A DNA stretch of 64,000 bases, taken from NCBI GenBank assembly GCA_050299335.1, contig JBNKVT010000062.1, forward strand, positions 62,001 to 126,000, given 5' to 3'. Both the position numbers and the translations under genes were made by a program. A model generated the notes under the pieces. That model searched no databases and was not told where the DNA came from. It worked only from the letters and a program-made list of their open reading frames with translations. This DNA comes from JBNKVT01 sp050299335. Its GTDB lineage: Bacteria; Pseudomonadota; Alphaproteobacteria; Rhodobacterales; Rhodobacteraceae. Below are positions 1-8,268 of the stretch, piece by piece (the first letter of the stretch is position 1; every line of letters begins with the position of its first letter).

Positions 1-114
1 CATGTCGGTCTCGCGCGACCGCCACCAGTTCTGCGGCTCCAGCCCCTTCAGGCAATCGCCGATACCTTCCGCCCGGTCTTCGGGCACAATGATGTTGACC
101 AGACGGAAGGGCAT
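1..114 (-). CDS. partial CDS, N-terminus of an unrecognised protein
   Basis: This is the first 38 codons of a minus-strand gene that runs off the left edge of the window. It starts at an ATG at 114 and opens MPFRLVNIIVPEDRAEGI. That looks like a short beta strand followed by a VPE turn and a helix. The pattern is reminiscent of the N-terminus of DUF389/TIGR00341 membrane proteins, but 38 residues are too few to assign it. It lies 38 bp downstream of the epimerase gene on the same strand, so it is probably the last visible member of the dapD-led operon. Start and frame are supported by the open frame and high-GC codon usage only. Confidence 0.45.
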   Translation of the reverse strand, partial: MPFRLVNIIVPEDRAEGIGDCLKGLEPQNWWRSRETDM

Positions 115-152
115 CGCCGGGCCTGCCTTAGCGAGCCGGGCCGATGGCCGGG

Positions 153-1040
153 TCAGCCCTCGACATATTTGCGCCAGTCATGTTCCTCGCGGAACCCCAG
201 GACCTCGCGGATCTTGCGGTTGGAATAGATCGCCTCGTTCTCACCCAGCTCGCGGCTTTGCGGCACGCCCTTGTAGAAGCGTTCGATCAGTTCGGCGCTG
301 GGGATGTTCATGCCGTTGGTGTCGTTACCGGCATTGAACACCTGAAACCCGAGCCCGTCCTTCTTCAGGCACAGATCGACGATCTGGCCAAGGTCGCGGG
401 CATCGATATAGCAGAATGCGTTGCGGCGGCGGGTTTCGGGATTGGCGAACCAGTCCTTGAACATCGGGTATTCATGGGGCTCGATCACATTGCCGATCCT
501 CAGCGCATAGATATCCGCCCCGAACCGCCCGGCAAAGGCCCGCGCCGTCGCCTCGTTGCAGACCTTCGACAGGGCATAGCTGTCATGGGGGTCGGTGTCA
601 TTGTCCTCTTCCAGCGGGATCGACTTCGGGTCGCGGTCGCCATCGGCGAAGCAGACGCCATAGGTGGTTTCCGACGAGGCGACGACGATCTTCGAGATGC
701 CCAGCTTGCAGGCAGCTTCGATGACGTTGTAGGTGCCGATGGTGTTGACCGCGAAGGTCTCGTTGTCGGGCTCGATCAGGATGCGCGGGATGGCGGCGAA
801 ATGCACCACGGCATCGAATTTCGGCACGCCCTTGCCGGCGATCATTTCGTCGAAACCGGCCCATTGGGTCAGGGCGTTGAACATCTGGCCCGAATCCGTG
901 ATATCGGCTTTCAGGTTGTCCACGCCGTCCACATCCAGCGGCACCAGATCGACATTCACCACCCGGTGCCCCTGCCCGAGCAGATACGGCACCACATGCC
1001 GCCCCGCCTTGCCCGATCCGCCTGTGAACAATATCCGCAT
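153..1040 (-). CDS. NAD-dependent epimerase/dehydratase family protein (extended SDR)
   Basis: This is a 295-residue extended short-chain dehydrogenase of the family that modifies nucleotide sugars or related substrates. The Rossmann nucleotide-binding motif TGGSGKAG lies at residues 6-13. An acidic residue closes beta-2 (D31), which favours NAD(H) over NADP(H). The catalytic pair YALSK is at Y155/K159, with serines at 122-123 upstream. Length is normal for the family. The start is an ATG two bases downstream of the stop of the 113-aa gene, so the two are co-transcribed. No sugar-biosynthesis genes lie nearby, so the substrate cannot be inferred. Family membership is secure; the reaction is not. 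Confidence 0.85.
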   Translation of the reverse strand: MRILFTGGSGKAGRHVVPYLLGQGHRVVNVDLVPLDVDGVDNLKADITDSGQMFNALTQWAGFDEMIAGKGVPKFDAVVHFAAIPRILIEPDNETFAVNTIGTYNVIEAACKLGISKIVVASSETTYGVCFADGDRDPKSIPLEEDNDTDPHDSYALSKVCNEATARAFAGRFGADIYALRIGNVIEPHEYPMFKDWFANPETRRRNAFCYIDARDLGQIVDLCLKKDGLGFQVFNAGNDTNGMNIPSAELIERFYKGVPQSRELGENEAIYSNRKIREVLGFREEHDWRKYVEG

Positions 1041-1042
1041 CG

Positions 1043-1384
1043 TCAGTCTCCTTCGTCGTAGAACGGCGTCATCTGGACCACAATCACCGCGTTTTCCTCT
1101 AGCGCCCGGTCCATAAGCGCCCGTTCCTCATCCCCGATTTCGGCCCCGTCCGCCAGTTGTTCCTCCAGCGTCCCGTGCCCGGTGACGTCCAGCGGCGCGA
1201 GATCGGCCTGTTTCAGGATCGCCACCGTCTCGCGCACCGCCTCGGCCTCATCGACCCCCGAGGCATAACACAGGATAGCCGCCCCGGTCGCCCCGTCCGG
1301 CAGCCCGTCATTGGCGCTCCGCCCGACCTCGACGAGGAGGGTGTAGACTTTCTGCCGGTTTGGTTCTCCCTGTTTGTCAGCCAT
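1043..1384 (-). CDS. conserved hypothetical protein, 113 aa
   Basis: I do not recognise this small acidic soluble protein. It has no signal peptide or membrane segment. It starts with MADKQGEP, followed by a predicted strand (KVYTLLVEVG) and alternating helices, and ends in a hydrophobic strand (NAVIVVQMTPFYDEGD). This suggests a small alpha/beta fold. Its ATG lies inside the last codons of the HEPN gene (8-nt overlap), and its stop sits two bases before the epimerase start, so it is a tightly coupled operon member. Codon usage matches the core genome, unlike the HEPN gene upstream. A role linked to the epimerase is possible but unproven. Confidence 0.7.
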   Translation of the reverse strand: MADKQGEPNRQKVYTLLVEVGRSANDGLPDGATGAAILCYASGVDEAEAVRETVAILKQADLAPLDVTGHGTLEEQLADGAEIGDEERALMDRALEENAVIVVQMTPFYDEGD

Positions 1385-1958
1385 TCAGCGCGCAACGTTT
1401 CAGTACATGAATAAGATCACCGACGTCGCCAGGGCCAGCCTGCGTGCGGTAATCGAGCGGCCCGACGCCGATCGCTCGCCCTACATCGTCGGTGAAGTTC
1501 TGCAGATTTTCAAAAAACTCTTCGACCTCGGCTTGGCTATGCGCGCCGAGCTTCACGCCTTCTCGAAAAGTCCGCACGTCCGAATGAGAGATCATTCTGT
1601 TTCGAGCGGGCTTGATTATTTCGCGATAACGCGTGAGGTCCGCAACCAGACTATCTATTTCCGGCGTCAGCTTGCCAGCTTTGCCGACCTCTTCCACGAC
1701 CCAGCACACGGAGAGGTTCTGCCTCCCATAGGTCCCTGCCGGGTCCGTTAGGCGACCAATTCGCAGAATGATGAGTTCAATTAGCCACTCGTTCAAATCC
1801 TCAAAAAACCAGCAGGCTGCTTTCGTCAGGGCGGCGTCGGTTTCACTGTCGCCGCTCGCATACAAGGCTAGGTATGTGTTGAACGCACCTCGGAGCTTAA
1901 TGCACTCCTCGCGGAACGCCCTGAAATCGTCCCCCAACTTTTCAAGCGCCTCAGTCAC
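1377..1958 (-). CDS. HEPN-domain protein of the AbiU2 type
   Basis: This 193-aa all-helical protein carries an arginine-histidine HEPN signature: R119-N-x4-H125 in the segment KPARNRMISHSD. The pattern resembles the AbiU2-like HEPN family. HEPN proteins are often RNases in toxin-antitoxin, abortive-infection and other anti-phage systems, although catalysis here is inferred. The start is a GTG at 1958 that overlaps the dapD stop by 8 nt. The 3' end overlaps the next gene by 8 nt, so it is wedged into an operon. Its base composition is visibly less GC-rich than its neighbours, which suggests later acquisition. No obvious antitoxin (such as an MNT nucleotidyltransferase) is adjacent. Confidence 0.7.
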   Translation of the reverse strand: MTEALEKLGDDFRAFREECIKLRGAFNTYLALYASGDSETDAALTKAACWFFEDLNEWLIELIILRIGRLTDPAGTYGRQNLSVCWVVEEVGKAGKLTPEIDSLVADLTRYREIIKPARNRMISHSDVRTFREGVKLGAHSQAEVEEFFENLQNFTDDVGRAIGVGPLDYRTQAGPGDVGDLIHVLKRCALNG

Positions 1959-2778
1959 GCAACAACTCGTTGATCCCGGTCTTCGAGCGCGTCTGCGCGT
2001 CCACGCGCTTAACGATCACCGCGCAATAAAGGTTCACCCCGTTCTTCGACGGCAACGACCCCGATACCACCACCGAATAGGGCGGCACCTCGCCATACAT
2101 GACCTCGCCGGTCTCGCGGTCTACGATCTTGGTGGATTTCCCGATAAAGACCCCCATCCCGAGGACCGAGCCCTCACGGACGATACACCCTTCGACCACC
2201 TCTGACCGCGCCCCGATGAAGCAATTGTCCTCGATGATCGTCGGCCCGGCCTGCATCGGCTCCAGCACCCCGCCGATGCCGACGCCGCCCGACAGGTGCA
2301 CGTTCTTGCCGATCTGCGCACAGGACCCGACCGTCGCCCAGGTATCGACCATGGTGCCCTCGTCGACATAGGCACCAAGGTTGACGAAACTCGGCATCAG
2401 CACAACGCCCGGCGCGATATAGGCCGACTTGCGGACCACGCAGTTCGGCACGGCGCGGAACCCGGCCGCGCCCCACTGGTTCTCGCCCCAGCCCTTGAAC
2501 TTCGAATCCACCTTGTCCCACCAGCCGCTGCCCTGAGGCCCGCCCGACTGCGGCTCCATGTCCTTGATCCGGAAACCCAGAAGCACCGCCTTCTTGGCCC
2601 ACTGGTTCACATGCCACGACCCGTCCGCCTGCCGCTCGGCGACCCGCAAGGCCCCGCCATCCAGCGCGTTCAGCGTGTCCTCGATGGCCTCGCGCCTCTC
2701 GCCCGAGGTGCTTGGCGTGATACTGTCGCGCGCTTCCCAGGCGGCTTCGATGGCGGTTTCCAGGGCTGCGGTATCCAT
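1951..2778 (-). CDS. dapD: 2,3,4,5-tetrahydropyridine-2,6-dicarboxylate N-succinyltransferase
   Basis: DapD transfers a succinyl group from succinyl-CoA to tetrahydrodipicolinate in the succinylase branch of lysine and diaminopimelate synthesis, in the cytoplasm. The protein has an N-terminal helical domain and a long left-handed beta-helix made of hexapeptide repeats (for example the VVLMPSFVNLGAYVDEG and GVGIGGVLEP regions). It ends in a typical short C-terminal strand region. I chose the ATG at 2778 (275 aa), preceded by AGGAAG. The in-frame ATG at 2793 has no ribosome-binding site and would add five residues not typical of the family. dapF, the later pathway step, lies at about 29.3-30.1 kb. 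Confidence 0.95.
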   Translation of the reverse strand: MDTAALETAIEAAWEARDSITPSTSGERREAIEDTLNALDGGALRVAERQADGSWHVNQWAKKAVLLGFRIKDMEPQSGGPQGSGWWDKVDSKFKGWGENQWGAAGFRAVPNCVVRKSAYIAPGVVLMPSFVNLGAYVDEGTMVDTWATVGSCAQIGKNVHLSGGVGIGGVLEPMQAGPTIIEDNCFIGARSEVVEGCIVREGSVLGMGVFIGKSTKIVDRETGEVMYGEVPPYSVVVSGSLPSKNGVNLYCAVIVKRVDAQTRSKTGINELLRD

Positions 2779-2987
2779 GGTCTTCCTTTGCATATCCGGT
2801 CGCGGGGCAGCTGACGCATTTCCCGGACTGACGGCATCGCCTTTCGCTGCCTCTCGGCTGCGCCTCGAACGCGAAAAGCGATCCCTTGTTTCTATCTGGC
2901 CCGGAAACGCTCTATATGGCAGGGCAACCCGGGCCGCAACGCTGCAATGGTGCCAAAACGGAACGGGGGACTGACAGGAGGACGCCC

Positions 2988-3815
2988 ATGACCGAGCCCC
3001 GCAACCGCCGCCATCTCCTGCGCGATGCCGGAGAAGACCGCCGCGAGGCCAAGGTCCAGCCCGTCACGCCGCAGACCCTGTCGCCCTCCTACCGGCTGGC
3101 CTTCGACGATCCCGATTTCATGATCCGCGAGGAACTGCGCCCGGTGCGGCTGCAACTGGAACTGCTCAAGACCGAGATGGCGCTGACCGAGGCCGGGATC
3201 ACCTCGACCATCGTGCTGTTCGGCGGGGCGCGCATTCCGCCACCCGAGCACAAGGACAAGGCCCGCACCGAGACCCTGGCCAGCCTCTCGGCCTTCTATG
3301 ACGAGGCCCGCGAATTCGCCCGGCTCTGCACCCTGAAGAGCCTCGAAAAGGGTGGCAGCGAGGACGTGATCTGCACCGGCGGCGGCCCCGGGGTGATGGA
3401 GGCCGGATGCCGTGGAGCCGAAGACGCGGGCGGGCGGTCCCTGACCCTCAACATCGTCCTTCCCCACGAGCAGGCCCCCAACGAATACGCTACGCCCGAG
3501 CTCTGCTTCAACTTCCACTATTTCGCCATCCGCAAGATGCATTTCCTGATGCGTTGCCGGGCGCTGGCGGTCTTTCCCGGCGGTTTCGGCACCCTCGACG
3601 AGCTGTTCGAAACCCTGACCCTCGTGCAGACCCGCCGCATGGAGCGCATTCCGATCATCCTTTTCGGGCGCGATTTCTGGGAGCGTATCATCAACTGGCA
3701 AGCGCTGGCCGAGGCCGGGACTATCGGCGCCGACGACCTGAAGCTCTTTCGCTTTGTCGAAACCGCCGCCGAGGCGATGGAAGTTATCGGGAACTGGGAC
3801 GCAGACGCGGCCTGA
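2988..3815 (+). CDS. LOG family protein (TIGR00730 type)
   Basis: This 275-residue protein belongs to the LOG family, annotated as cytokinin riboside 5'-monophosphate phosphoribohydrolase; many bacterial members act more generally on nucleotide monophosphates. The two diagnostic motifs are present: GGGPGVMEAG in the middle and PGGFGTLDE further on, both of which line the nucleotide site. Compared with short LOG proteins (about 190 aa) it has an N-terminal extension of about 80 residues, seen in the longer bacterial subgroup. The ATG at 2988 follows a strong GGAGG site at about 2977-2982. Its end overlaps the convergent phytase-like gene by 32 bp. The precise substrate is unknown. Confidence 0.88.
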   Translation: MTEPRNRRHLLRDAGEDRREAKVQPVTPQTLSPSYRLAFDDPDFMIREELRPVRLQLELLKTEMALTEAGITSTIVLFGGARIPPPEHKDKARTETLASLSAFYDEAREFARLCTLKSLEKGGSEDVICTGGGPGVMEAGCRGAEDAGGRSLTLNIVLPHEQAPNEYATPELCFNFHYFAIRKMHFLMRCRALAVFPGGFGTLDELFETLTLVQTRRMERIPIILFGRDFWERIINWQALAEAGTIGADDLKLFRFVETAAEAMEVIGNWDADAA

Positions 3816-4893
3816 TCGAGACCATCGGCGCAGGCAGAGGGGCCGGGTCGGTCAGGATGTATTCGACCAGGATCGTCTGCTGCAGGAAGCTCTGGTTGTC
3901 GTCCGAGATCAGGGTGATCCGGGTGACCCCGCCCGCATCCGCCCAGACCGCGATCCCTTCCATGTTGTCGAGATCGCCGAAATCGGTCTCCAGCAGCGTT
4001 TCCTCACCCCCGAACCCGTCCGGTCCGAGCGCGAACCGCCTGATCCGGGTCCGGAACCCGGCCAGCATCCGAAAATCCCGCTCCAGTAGGTAGAGCCGCC
4101 CATCGGGGCCGAACTCCGCCCCCGAAACCAGGAACGGCCCGCCATCACGGCGGAGCGTGTAAGGCGTCGACCAGCGCCCGCCGTCATGGACATAGACCGG
4201 AAACGGCCGTGTCAGCGTGCCGGAGCGTTCGGGGATGGCATGAAGCCGCCCGCCCCGGTCGATGGCCAGCGCCTCCAGCGACGAGTTGTTCTGCAACACC
4301 CCGTAATCCGGCACCCGCGCCAGTTCGCGGGCCGCCTCGTCCAGCCGCTCGTAAGCCCAGACCCGGTGATTGGCCTCAAAGGAGACATAGATCGTGCCGT
4401 CAGCCCCGACGGCGATCCCCTCGGCATCGATATCATATTGCCGCACCGGCGCGCCGAACGGGTCCAGCAGGGGGCCGTGCCGGTCCATTTCGATACCGGT
4501 CAGCCGTCCGTCCTCGCGGATCAGCCGCCCCTCGGCATAGGTCCCCCGGTCTGAGACGGCGATGAAGCGGCGGCCTTCGTCCAGAACCGCCAGCGCCGAA
4601 TAGCCGCCGAACCCGTCGAAATCCTCCTGCCAACGCAGCTGCGCGTCAAAGACCAGAGGCGCGCCCAGGGCCGGCAGTCCCGGCAGCCCGATCAGGATGA
4701 TCGCGAAAATCCGCAGACCCGCCCGCAGACCTGCCCGCAGACCTGAGCGCAGACCTGAGCGCAGTCCTGAGCGCAAACCTCCCCCCAACCCCCCTCCCAG
4801 GGGGAGGGGGGCCACCCGACCTCGACATCGGGGGGCGCCCCTCACCCATTGGGAGAGGGGGCGGGGGAGAGGGGATGCAGGCAATTTCAACAC
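3784..4893 (-). CDS. esterase-like activity of phytase family protein, secreted; start uncertain
   Basis: The mature part is a beta-propeller-like phytase-like domain protein (the family named esterase-like activity of phytase). Typical elements are GYSALAVLDEGRRFIAVSDRG, a DAEGIAVGADGTIYVSFE blade and DNMEGIAVW near the end. A hydrophobic export segment, IFAIILIGLPGLPALGA, precedes it. The open frame extends upstream to an ATG at 4893, but that stretch translates a 12-bp tandem repeat (as LRSG/LRAG units) and an intergenic palindromic element, so it is unlikely to be native protein. No ATG lies between the repeats and the signal segment; a TTG at the edge of the repeat tract is the only other visible option. 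The gene may have lost its normal start. Its 3' end overlaps the LOG gene. Confidence 0.7.
   Translation of the reverse strand: MLKLPASPLPRPLSQWVRGAPRCRGRVAPLPLGGGLGGGLRSGLRSGLRSGLRAGLRAGLRIFAIILIGLPGLPALGAPLVFDAQLRWQEDFDGFGGYSALAVLDEGRRFIAVSDRGTYAEGRLIREDGRLTGIEMDRHGPLLDPFGAPVRQYDIDAEGIAVGADGTIYVSFEANHRVWAYERLDEAARELARVPDYGVLQNNSSLEALAIDRGGRLHAIPERSGTLTRPFPVYVHDGGRWSTPYTLRRDGGPFLVSGAEFGPDGRLYLLERDFRMLAGFRTRIRRFALGPDGFGGEETLLETDFGDLDNMEGIAVWADAGGVTRITLISDDNQSFLQQTILVEYILTDPAPLPAPMVSIRPRLRPSSR
4711..4782. repeat. six tandem copies of a 12-bp unit
   Basis: Six consecutive 12-bp units lie here, with consensus CCGCAGACCTGA on the plus strand. The third to fifth copies are the best conserved and the outer two are more degenerate. 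Because 12 is a multiple of three, the tract stays open on the minus strand, where it reads as leucine-arginine-glycine/serine units immediately before the export signal of the phytase-like protein. It looks like a slippage-prone microsatellite that has grown into the translation start region. Confidence 0.85.
4783..4878. repeat. G/C-tract palindromic intergenic element
   Basis: This is a mosaic of C-tracts and G-tracts: a stem CCCCTCCC/GGGAGGGG near 4795-4813, then CTCACCCATTGGGAGAG and G-rich runs to about 4875. It resembles the dispersed intergenic repeats common in alphaproteobacteria. It sits between the phytase-like gene and mepA on the minus strand, where it could act as a terminator or mRNA-stabilising structure. 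Confidence 0.5.
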
Positions 4894-4906
4894 TGCAGGA
4901 GATGCA

Positions 4907-5764
4907 TCAATTCTCCAGCACCGCCCGGCATTGCTGCGGTAGGTCGGCCAGGACCAGTTCGCGTTTGGGCTGGGGTTTCGGCGCGTCGGGATCGGGCTTG
5001 GCCGGTTCCAGCGCGTCGGTCACCCACCAGACGGCCTCCTCGCAGCCGTCGCCCGCCGGGATCGGGTCCTGTTCCTCACAGCCGCCGACCCCCTCGGGGC
5101 AGTGCAGGCGGACGTGGAAATGGGTGTTATGTCCCCACCAGGGCCGGATCTTGCGCAGATAGGACCGGTCCCCGGTCTCGTCGGCGCACATCCTGAGCTT
5201 GGCCGGCGCGGTGATGAAGATCCGCGCCACCGCCGGGTCCTGCGCGGCCGCCTTCAGCACCTCATGATGCGCCCGCGTCCAGTTGCCATTGACCGACCGC
5301 TGATCGCCCGAGCGCACGTTCAGCGACGAAATGCTCTCGCGCTGGCCGGTTGACAGGCTCAGGCTGCGCGGTGGCAACAGCCAGATATCGGCATCGAGCC
5401 CCATCTGGTGCGACGCATGTCCGCCATTCATCGGCCCGCCCCGCGGCTGCGAGATGTCACCGACATAAAGCCCCGCCCAGCCCGGCAGACCGCTGACCCG
5501 CTGCGACAGCCTCTGGATGAAGGCAATCGTGTCGGGATGGCCCCAGTTCCGGTTGCGGCTGAGGCGCATCGCCTGCCAGGTCGGCCCGGTCTCGGGCAGT
5601 TGCACGGCCCCTGCGAGGCAGCCCTTGGAATAGAAGCCCAGCGCGTAAGGCTTGTGCTCGGACGGCGTTGACCGGGCGCTGAACAGGGTCTTGGCGGGGG
5701 TCTCCGCCGCCAGCGGGCTAGACGCCAGGAGGAGCGCGGTCAGGATCGACAGGAAGCGGGTCAT
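4907..5764 (-). CDS. mepA: penicillin-insensitive murein endopeptidase
   Basis: MepA is a periplasmic LAS-type zinc metallopeptidase (M74) that cuts D-Ala-mDAP cross-links in peptidoglycan. The 285-aa product has a signal peptide (MTRFLSILTALLLASSPLAA). The first zinc-ligand segment is GGHASHQMGLDADIW and the second is HNTHFHVRLHCP, with the expected His-Asp and His ligands. Cysteines near the C-terminus fit an exported, disulfide-bonded protein. I chose the ATG at 5764, preceded by GAGG; another ATG lies five codons upstream. The start overlaps the 3' end of the MFS gene by 47 nt, so the two are probably co-transcribed. Confidence 0.93.
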   Translation of the reverse strand: MTRFLSILTALLLASSPLAAETPAKTLFSARSTPSEHKPYALGFYSKGCLAGAVQLPETGPTWQAMRLSRNRNWGHPDTIAFIQRLSQRVSGLPGWAGLYVGDISQPRGGPMNGGHASHQMGLDADIWLLPPRSLSLSTGQRESISSLNVRSGDQRSVNGNWTRAHHEVLKAAAQDPAVARIFITAPAKLRMCADETGDRSYLRKIRPWWGHNTHFHVRLHCPEGVGGCEEQDPIPAGDGCEEAVWWVTDALEPAKPDPDAPKPQPKRELVLADLPQQCRAVLEN

Positions 5765-7106
5765 CGGATTGGGCCTCATGCTCGGTTTTGACCCAGTATA
5801 GCAGAACAAGGCCGATTGCGAAAAGTGCGATGAGGGGCGTGACGCCAAGACGCTGCGAACCGGTCATTTCGGTGACCACCCCGATCGACAGCGGGGCGAT
5901 GAACGAGGTCGCCTTGCCGGTCAGCGCATAAAGCCCGAAGGCCTCGGTCATCCGCCCGGGCTGCGCCTGATGCACCATCATCGTGCGCGACGCCGCCTGC
6001 AGCGACCCGCCCGCCGCCCCGATGATCGCGCCGCAGAGATAGAAGACGATATCCGGCAGTTTCGAGGTTTCGGCGACCTCGAAGATCAGAAAGGACGTGC
6101 GCGAGGTCGAGATGATCAGCGTGCAGACCAGGGTCAGGGTCACGATGCAGAACACCACCACCGGCTTCGGCCCCATCGCCTTGTCGATCTTGCCCCCGAC
6201 CCAGGCCCCGATGGCCCCGGTAAACGCCGCCAGTATCCCGAAAATCCCTATTTCGGTGATCGACCAGTCCAGCACCCCCGCCGCATAGATGCCACCGAAG
6301 GTATAAAGCCCGTTCAGCGCGTCGCGATAGAACATCGACGAGCCGAGATAGGCGAACATGCTCGGTGTCTGCGGCAGGTTTCCGATGGTCCGGGCCAACT
6401 CGCTCAGCCCCTTCTGCACGGCGTTTCCCGTCTTCACCTTGCGCGCCACATCCGGCACCCAAAGGAAGAACGGGATCATGAACAGCGCATACCAAAGCCC
6501 GGTGATCGGTCCCGAGGACCGTGTCCCCTCGCGCGTCCCGGGATCGAGCCCGAGGATCGGTTCCATGCCGAGCAGCGTTTTGCCAGCATCGTTCTCGGCA
6601 AGGAACAGAAGCATGACCACGAGGATCACCAGCCCGCCCACATAGCCGAGCGCCCAGCCTGAACCCGACAGCGCCCCGACTTCCTCCTTTGGCACCAGAT
6701 CAGGCAGGATGGCGTTGTTGAACGTCGTCGAGAACTCGACCCCGATCAGCGCCACGCCGAAGGCCACCAGCACCCAAATGGTGTTCTCCATCCCCGGCAC
6801 CGCGAACCACAGGCCCGCCGAGCCCAGCACGATGAACACCGAAAAGAACAGGATCCACGGCTTGCGCGGCCCCGTCGCATCGGCAATGGCACCCAGGATC
6901 GGCGCACAGATGGCGATGATGATCCCGGTCACGCCCACCGCGAACCCCCAGATCGCCTGCCCCTCGACACTGTCGGAGGCGACGGCGGAGGCAAAGTAAG
7001 GCGCGAAGATGAAGGTCAGCAGGAGCGTGTGAAACGGCTGCGTCGCCCAGTCGAACAGCATCCAGCCCCAGCGGGCCTTGCCATCGGCGCTTTGTATCTC
7101 GGCCAT
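5718..7106 (-). CDS. MFS transporter (UMF1/Atg22-like family)
   Basis: This inner-membrane transporter of 462 residues has about 12 predicted transmembrane helices. The N-terminus contains WMLFDWATQPFHTLLLTFIF, the conserved FDWA..P.. pattern of the Atg22/UMF1 group of the major facilitator superfamily. The loop between helices 2 and 3 carries GAIADATGPRKPW, the usual MFS motif A position. The substrate is unknown; related proteins include amino-acid and peptide effluxers. The ATG at 7106 follows AGGGGAG. It is divergent from ribF, with about 185 bp between the starts, and overlaps mepA downstream. Confidence 0.85.
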   Translation of the reverse strand: MAEIQSADGKARWGWMLFDWATQPFHTLLLTFIFAPYFASAVASDSVEGQAIWGFAVGVTGIIIAICAPILGAIADATGPRKPWILFFSVFIVLGSAGLWFAVPGMENTIWVLVAFGVALIGVEFSTTFNNAILPDLVPKEEVGALSGSGWALGYVGGLVILVVMLLFLAENDAGKTLLGMEPILGLDPGTREGTRSSGPITGLWYALFMIPFFLWVPDVARKVKTGNAVQKGLSELARTIGNLPQTPSMFAYLGSSMFYRDALNGLYTFGGIYAAGVLDWSITEIGIFGILAAFTGAIGAWVGGKIDKAMGPKPVVVFCIVTLTLVCTLIISTSRTSFLIFEVAETSKLPDIVFYLCGAIIGAAGGSLQAASRTMMVHQAQPGRMTEAFGLYALTGKATSFIAPLSIGVVTEMTGSQRLGVTPLIALFAIGLVLLYWVKTEHEAQSDDPLPVDPDRAPPGV

Positions 7107-7290
7107 CCCTGCTCCCCTTGCGTTTGCGCGCGATATGACAGGGGAAGGGGCGGGCAGGCAAGCCCTCTTCGGGTCGCTGCCCCGAACGGGCGGGTGCGCG
7201 TCCCGAGGCAATACGTGGGTGGGCCGGACACGCCCTTGCGCTCCCGATCCGCACAAGCTAGGCGTTCCGAAGAACCCGGACAGGCCGCCG

Positions 7291-8229
7291 ATGCAACGCC
7301 ACGCCACCTTTGAAGACCTGCCGCAATCGTCCCGGGGCGCCGCCGTCGCCATGGGCAATTTCGACGGGGTCCATCTCGGGCATCAGTCGGTCATCGCCCT
7401 GGCCCGCGCCGCCTCGGGACAGCTCGACTGTCCGCTCGGGGTCATCACCTTCGAGCCGCATCCCCGCGCCTTTTTCGCCCCCGACACCCCGGACTTCCGG
7501 CTGATGAATGCCGACAGCCGGGCGCACCGGCTGGAGAAACTGGGGATCGGCCTGCTCTACGAATTGCCCTTCGACCATGTCCTCGCCGCGATGAGTGCCG
7601 AGGATTTCGTCCGGCTTGTCCTCGTCGGCGGCCTCGGCATCCGCCATCTCGTCGTCGGGGCCGATTTCCGCTTCGGCAAGGGCCGGGGCGGCGATGCGGC
7701 GCTCCTGCGCGACATGGGCCAGGCGCTCGGCTTCGGCGTCACCATCGCCCCCCTGGTGACCGACGGCGCAGGCGATGTCTCGTCCACCGCCATCCGCGCC
7801 GCCTTGACTGAAGGCCGGCCCGAAGACGCCGCGCGGATGCTCGGCCACTGGCACCGGATCGACGGCACCGTCCAGACCGGGGCGCAGCGCGGCCGCGATC
7901 TCGGCTTTCCGACCATCAACGTCCCGCTCATCGGCCTGCACCTGCCGCGTTTCGGGGTCTATGCCGTCACCGTCGATATCCTGACCGGGCCGCACCGGGG
8001 CCGCCACGGTGGTGCCGCCTCGATCGGCACCCGCCCCACCTTTGGCGAGAACCTTCCCAACCTCGAGGTCTATCTGCTTGATTTCAAAGGCGATCTCTAT
8101 GGCGCGGAGGTCTCGGTGGCCCTGGTCGCCTTCCTCCGCGACGAGGCGAAATTCGACGATACCGAGGCACTGATCGCGCAGATGCGCAAGGACGTCTCCC
8201 GGACCCGCGCCGCGCTCGCCGGTATTTGA
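7291..8229 (+). CDS. ribF: bifunctional riboflavin kinase / FAD synthetase
   Basis: RibF converts riboflavin to FMN and then FAD in the cytoplasm. The N-terminal FAD synthetase (nucleotidyltransferase) domain carries GNFDGVHLGHQ, the HxGH nucleotide-binding signature, near residues 22-32. The C-terminal kinase domain contains GRDLGFPTINV, the usual riboflavin-kinase turn. The length of 312 aa is normal. The start is the ATG at 7291, in the frame used by relatives; no strong Shine-Dalgarno site is visible. I see no FMN riboswitch upstream. It is followed by ycgN-like and ltaE genes on the same strand. Confidence 0.94.
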   Translation: MQRHATFEDLPQSSRGAAVAMGNFDGVHLGHQSVIALARAASGQLDCPLGVITFEPHPRAFFAPDTPDFRLMNADSRAHRLEKLGIGLLYELPFDHVLAAMSAEDFVRLVLVGGLGIRHLVVGADFRFGKGRGGDAALLRDMGQALGFGVTIAPLVTDGAGDVSSTAIRAALTEGRPEDAARMLGHWHRIDGTVQTGAQRGRDLGFPTINVPLIGLHLPRFGVYAVTVDILTGPHRGRHGGAASIGTRPTFGENLPNLEVYLLDFKGDLYGAEVSVALVAFLRDEAKFDDTEALIAQMRKDVSRTRAALAGI

Positions 8230-8268
8230 CCCTTCCCTCGCCGCCCGGATCGCGCCATATCTGGCCCC

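Noticed and set aside
2776..2793. upstream ATG at 2793 as the dapD start
   Set aside because: It has no ribosome-binding site. The ATG at 2778 has AGGAAG and gives the usual N-terminus.
4711..4782. possible CRISPR-like repeats
   Set aside because: The 12-bp units are directly tandem with no spacers, so this is a microsatellite-type tract.
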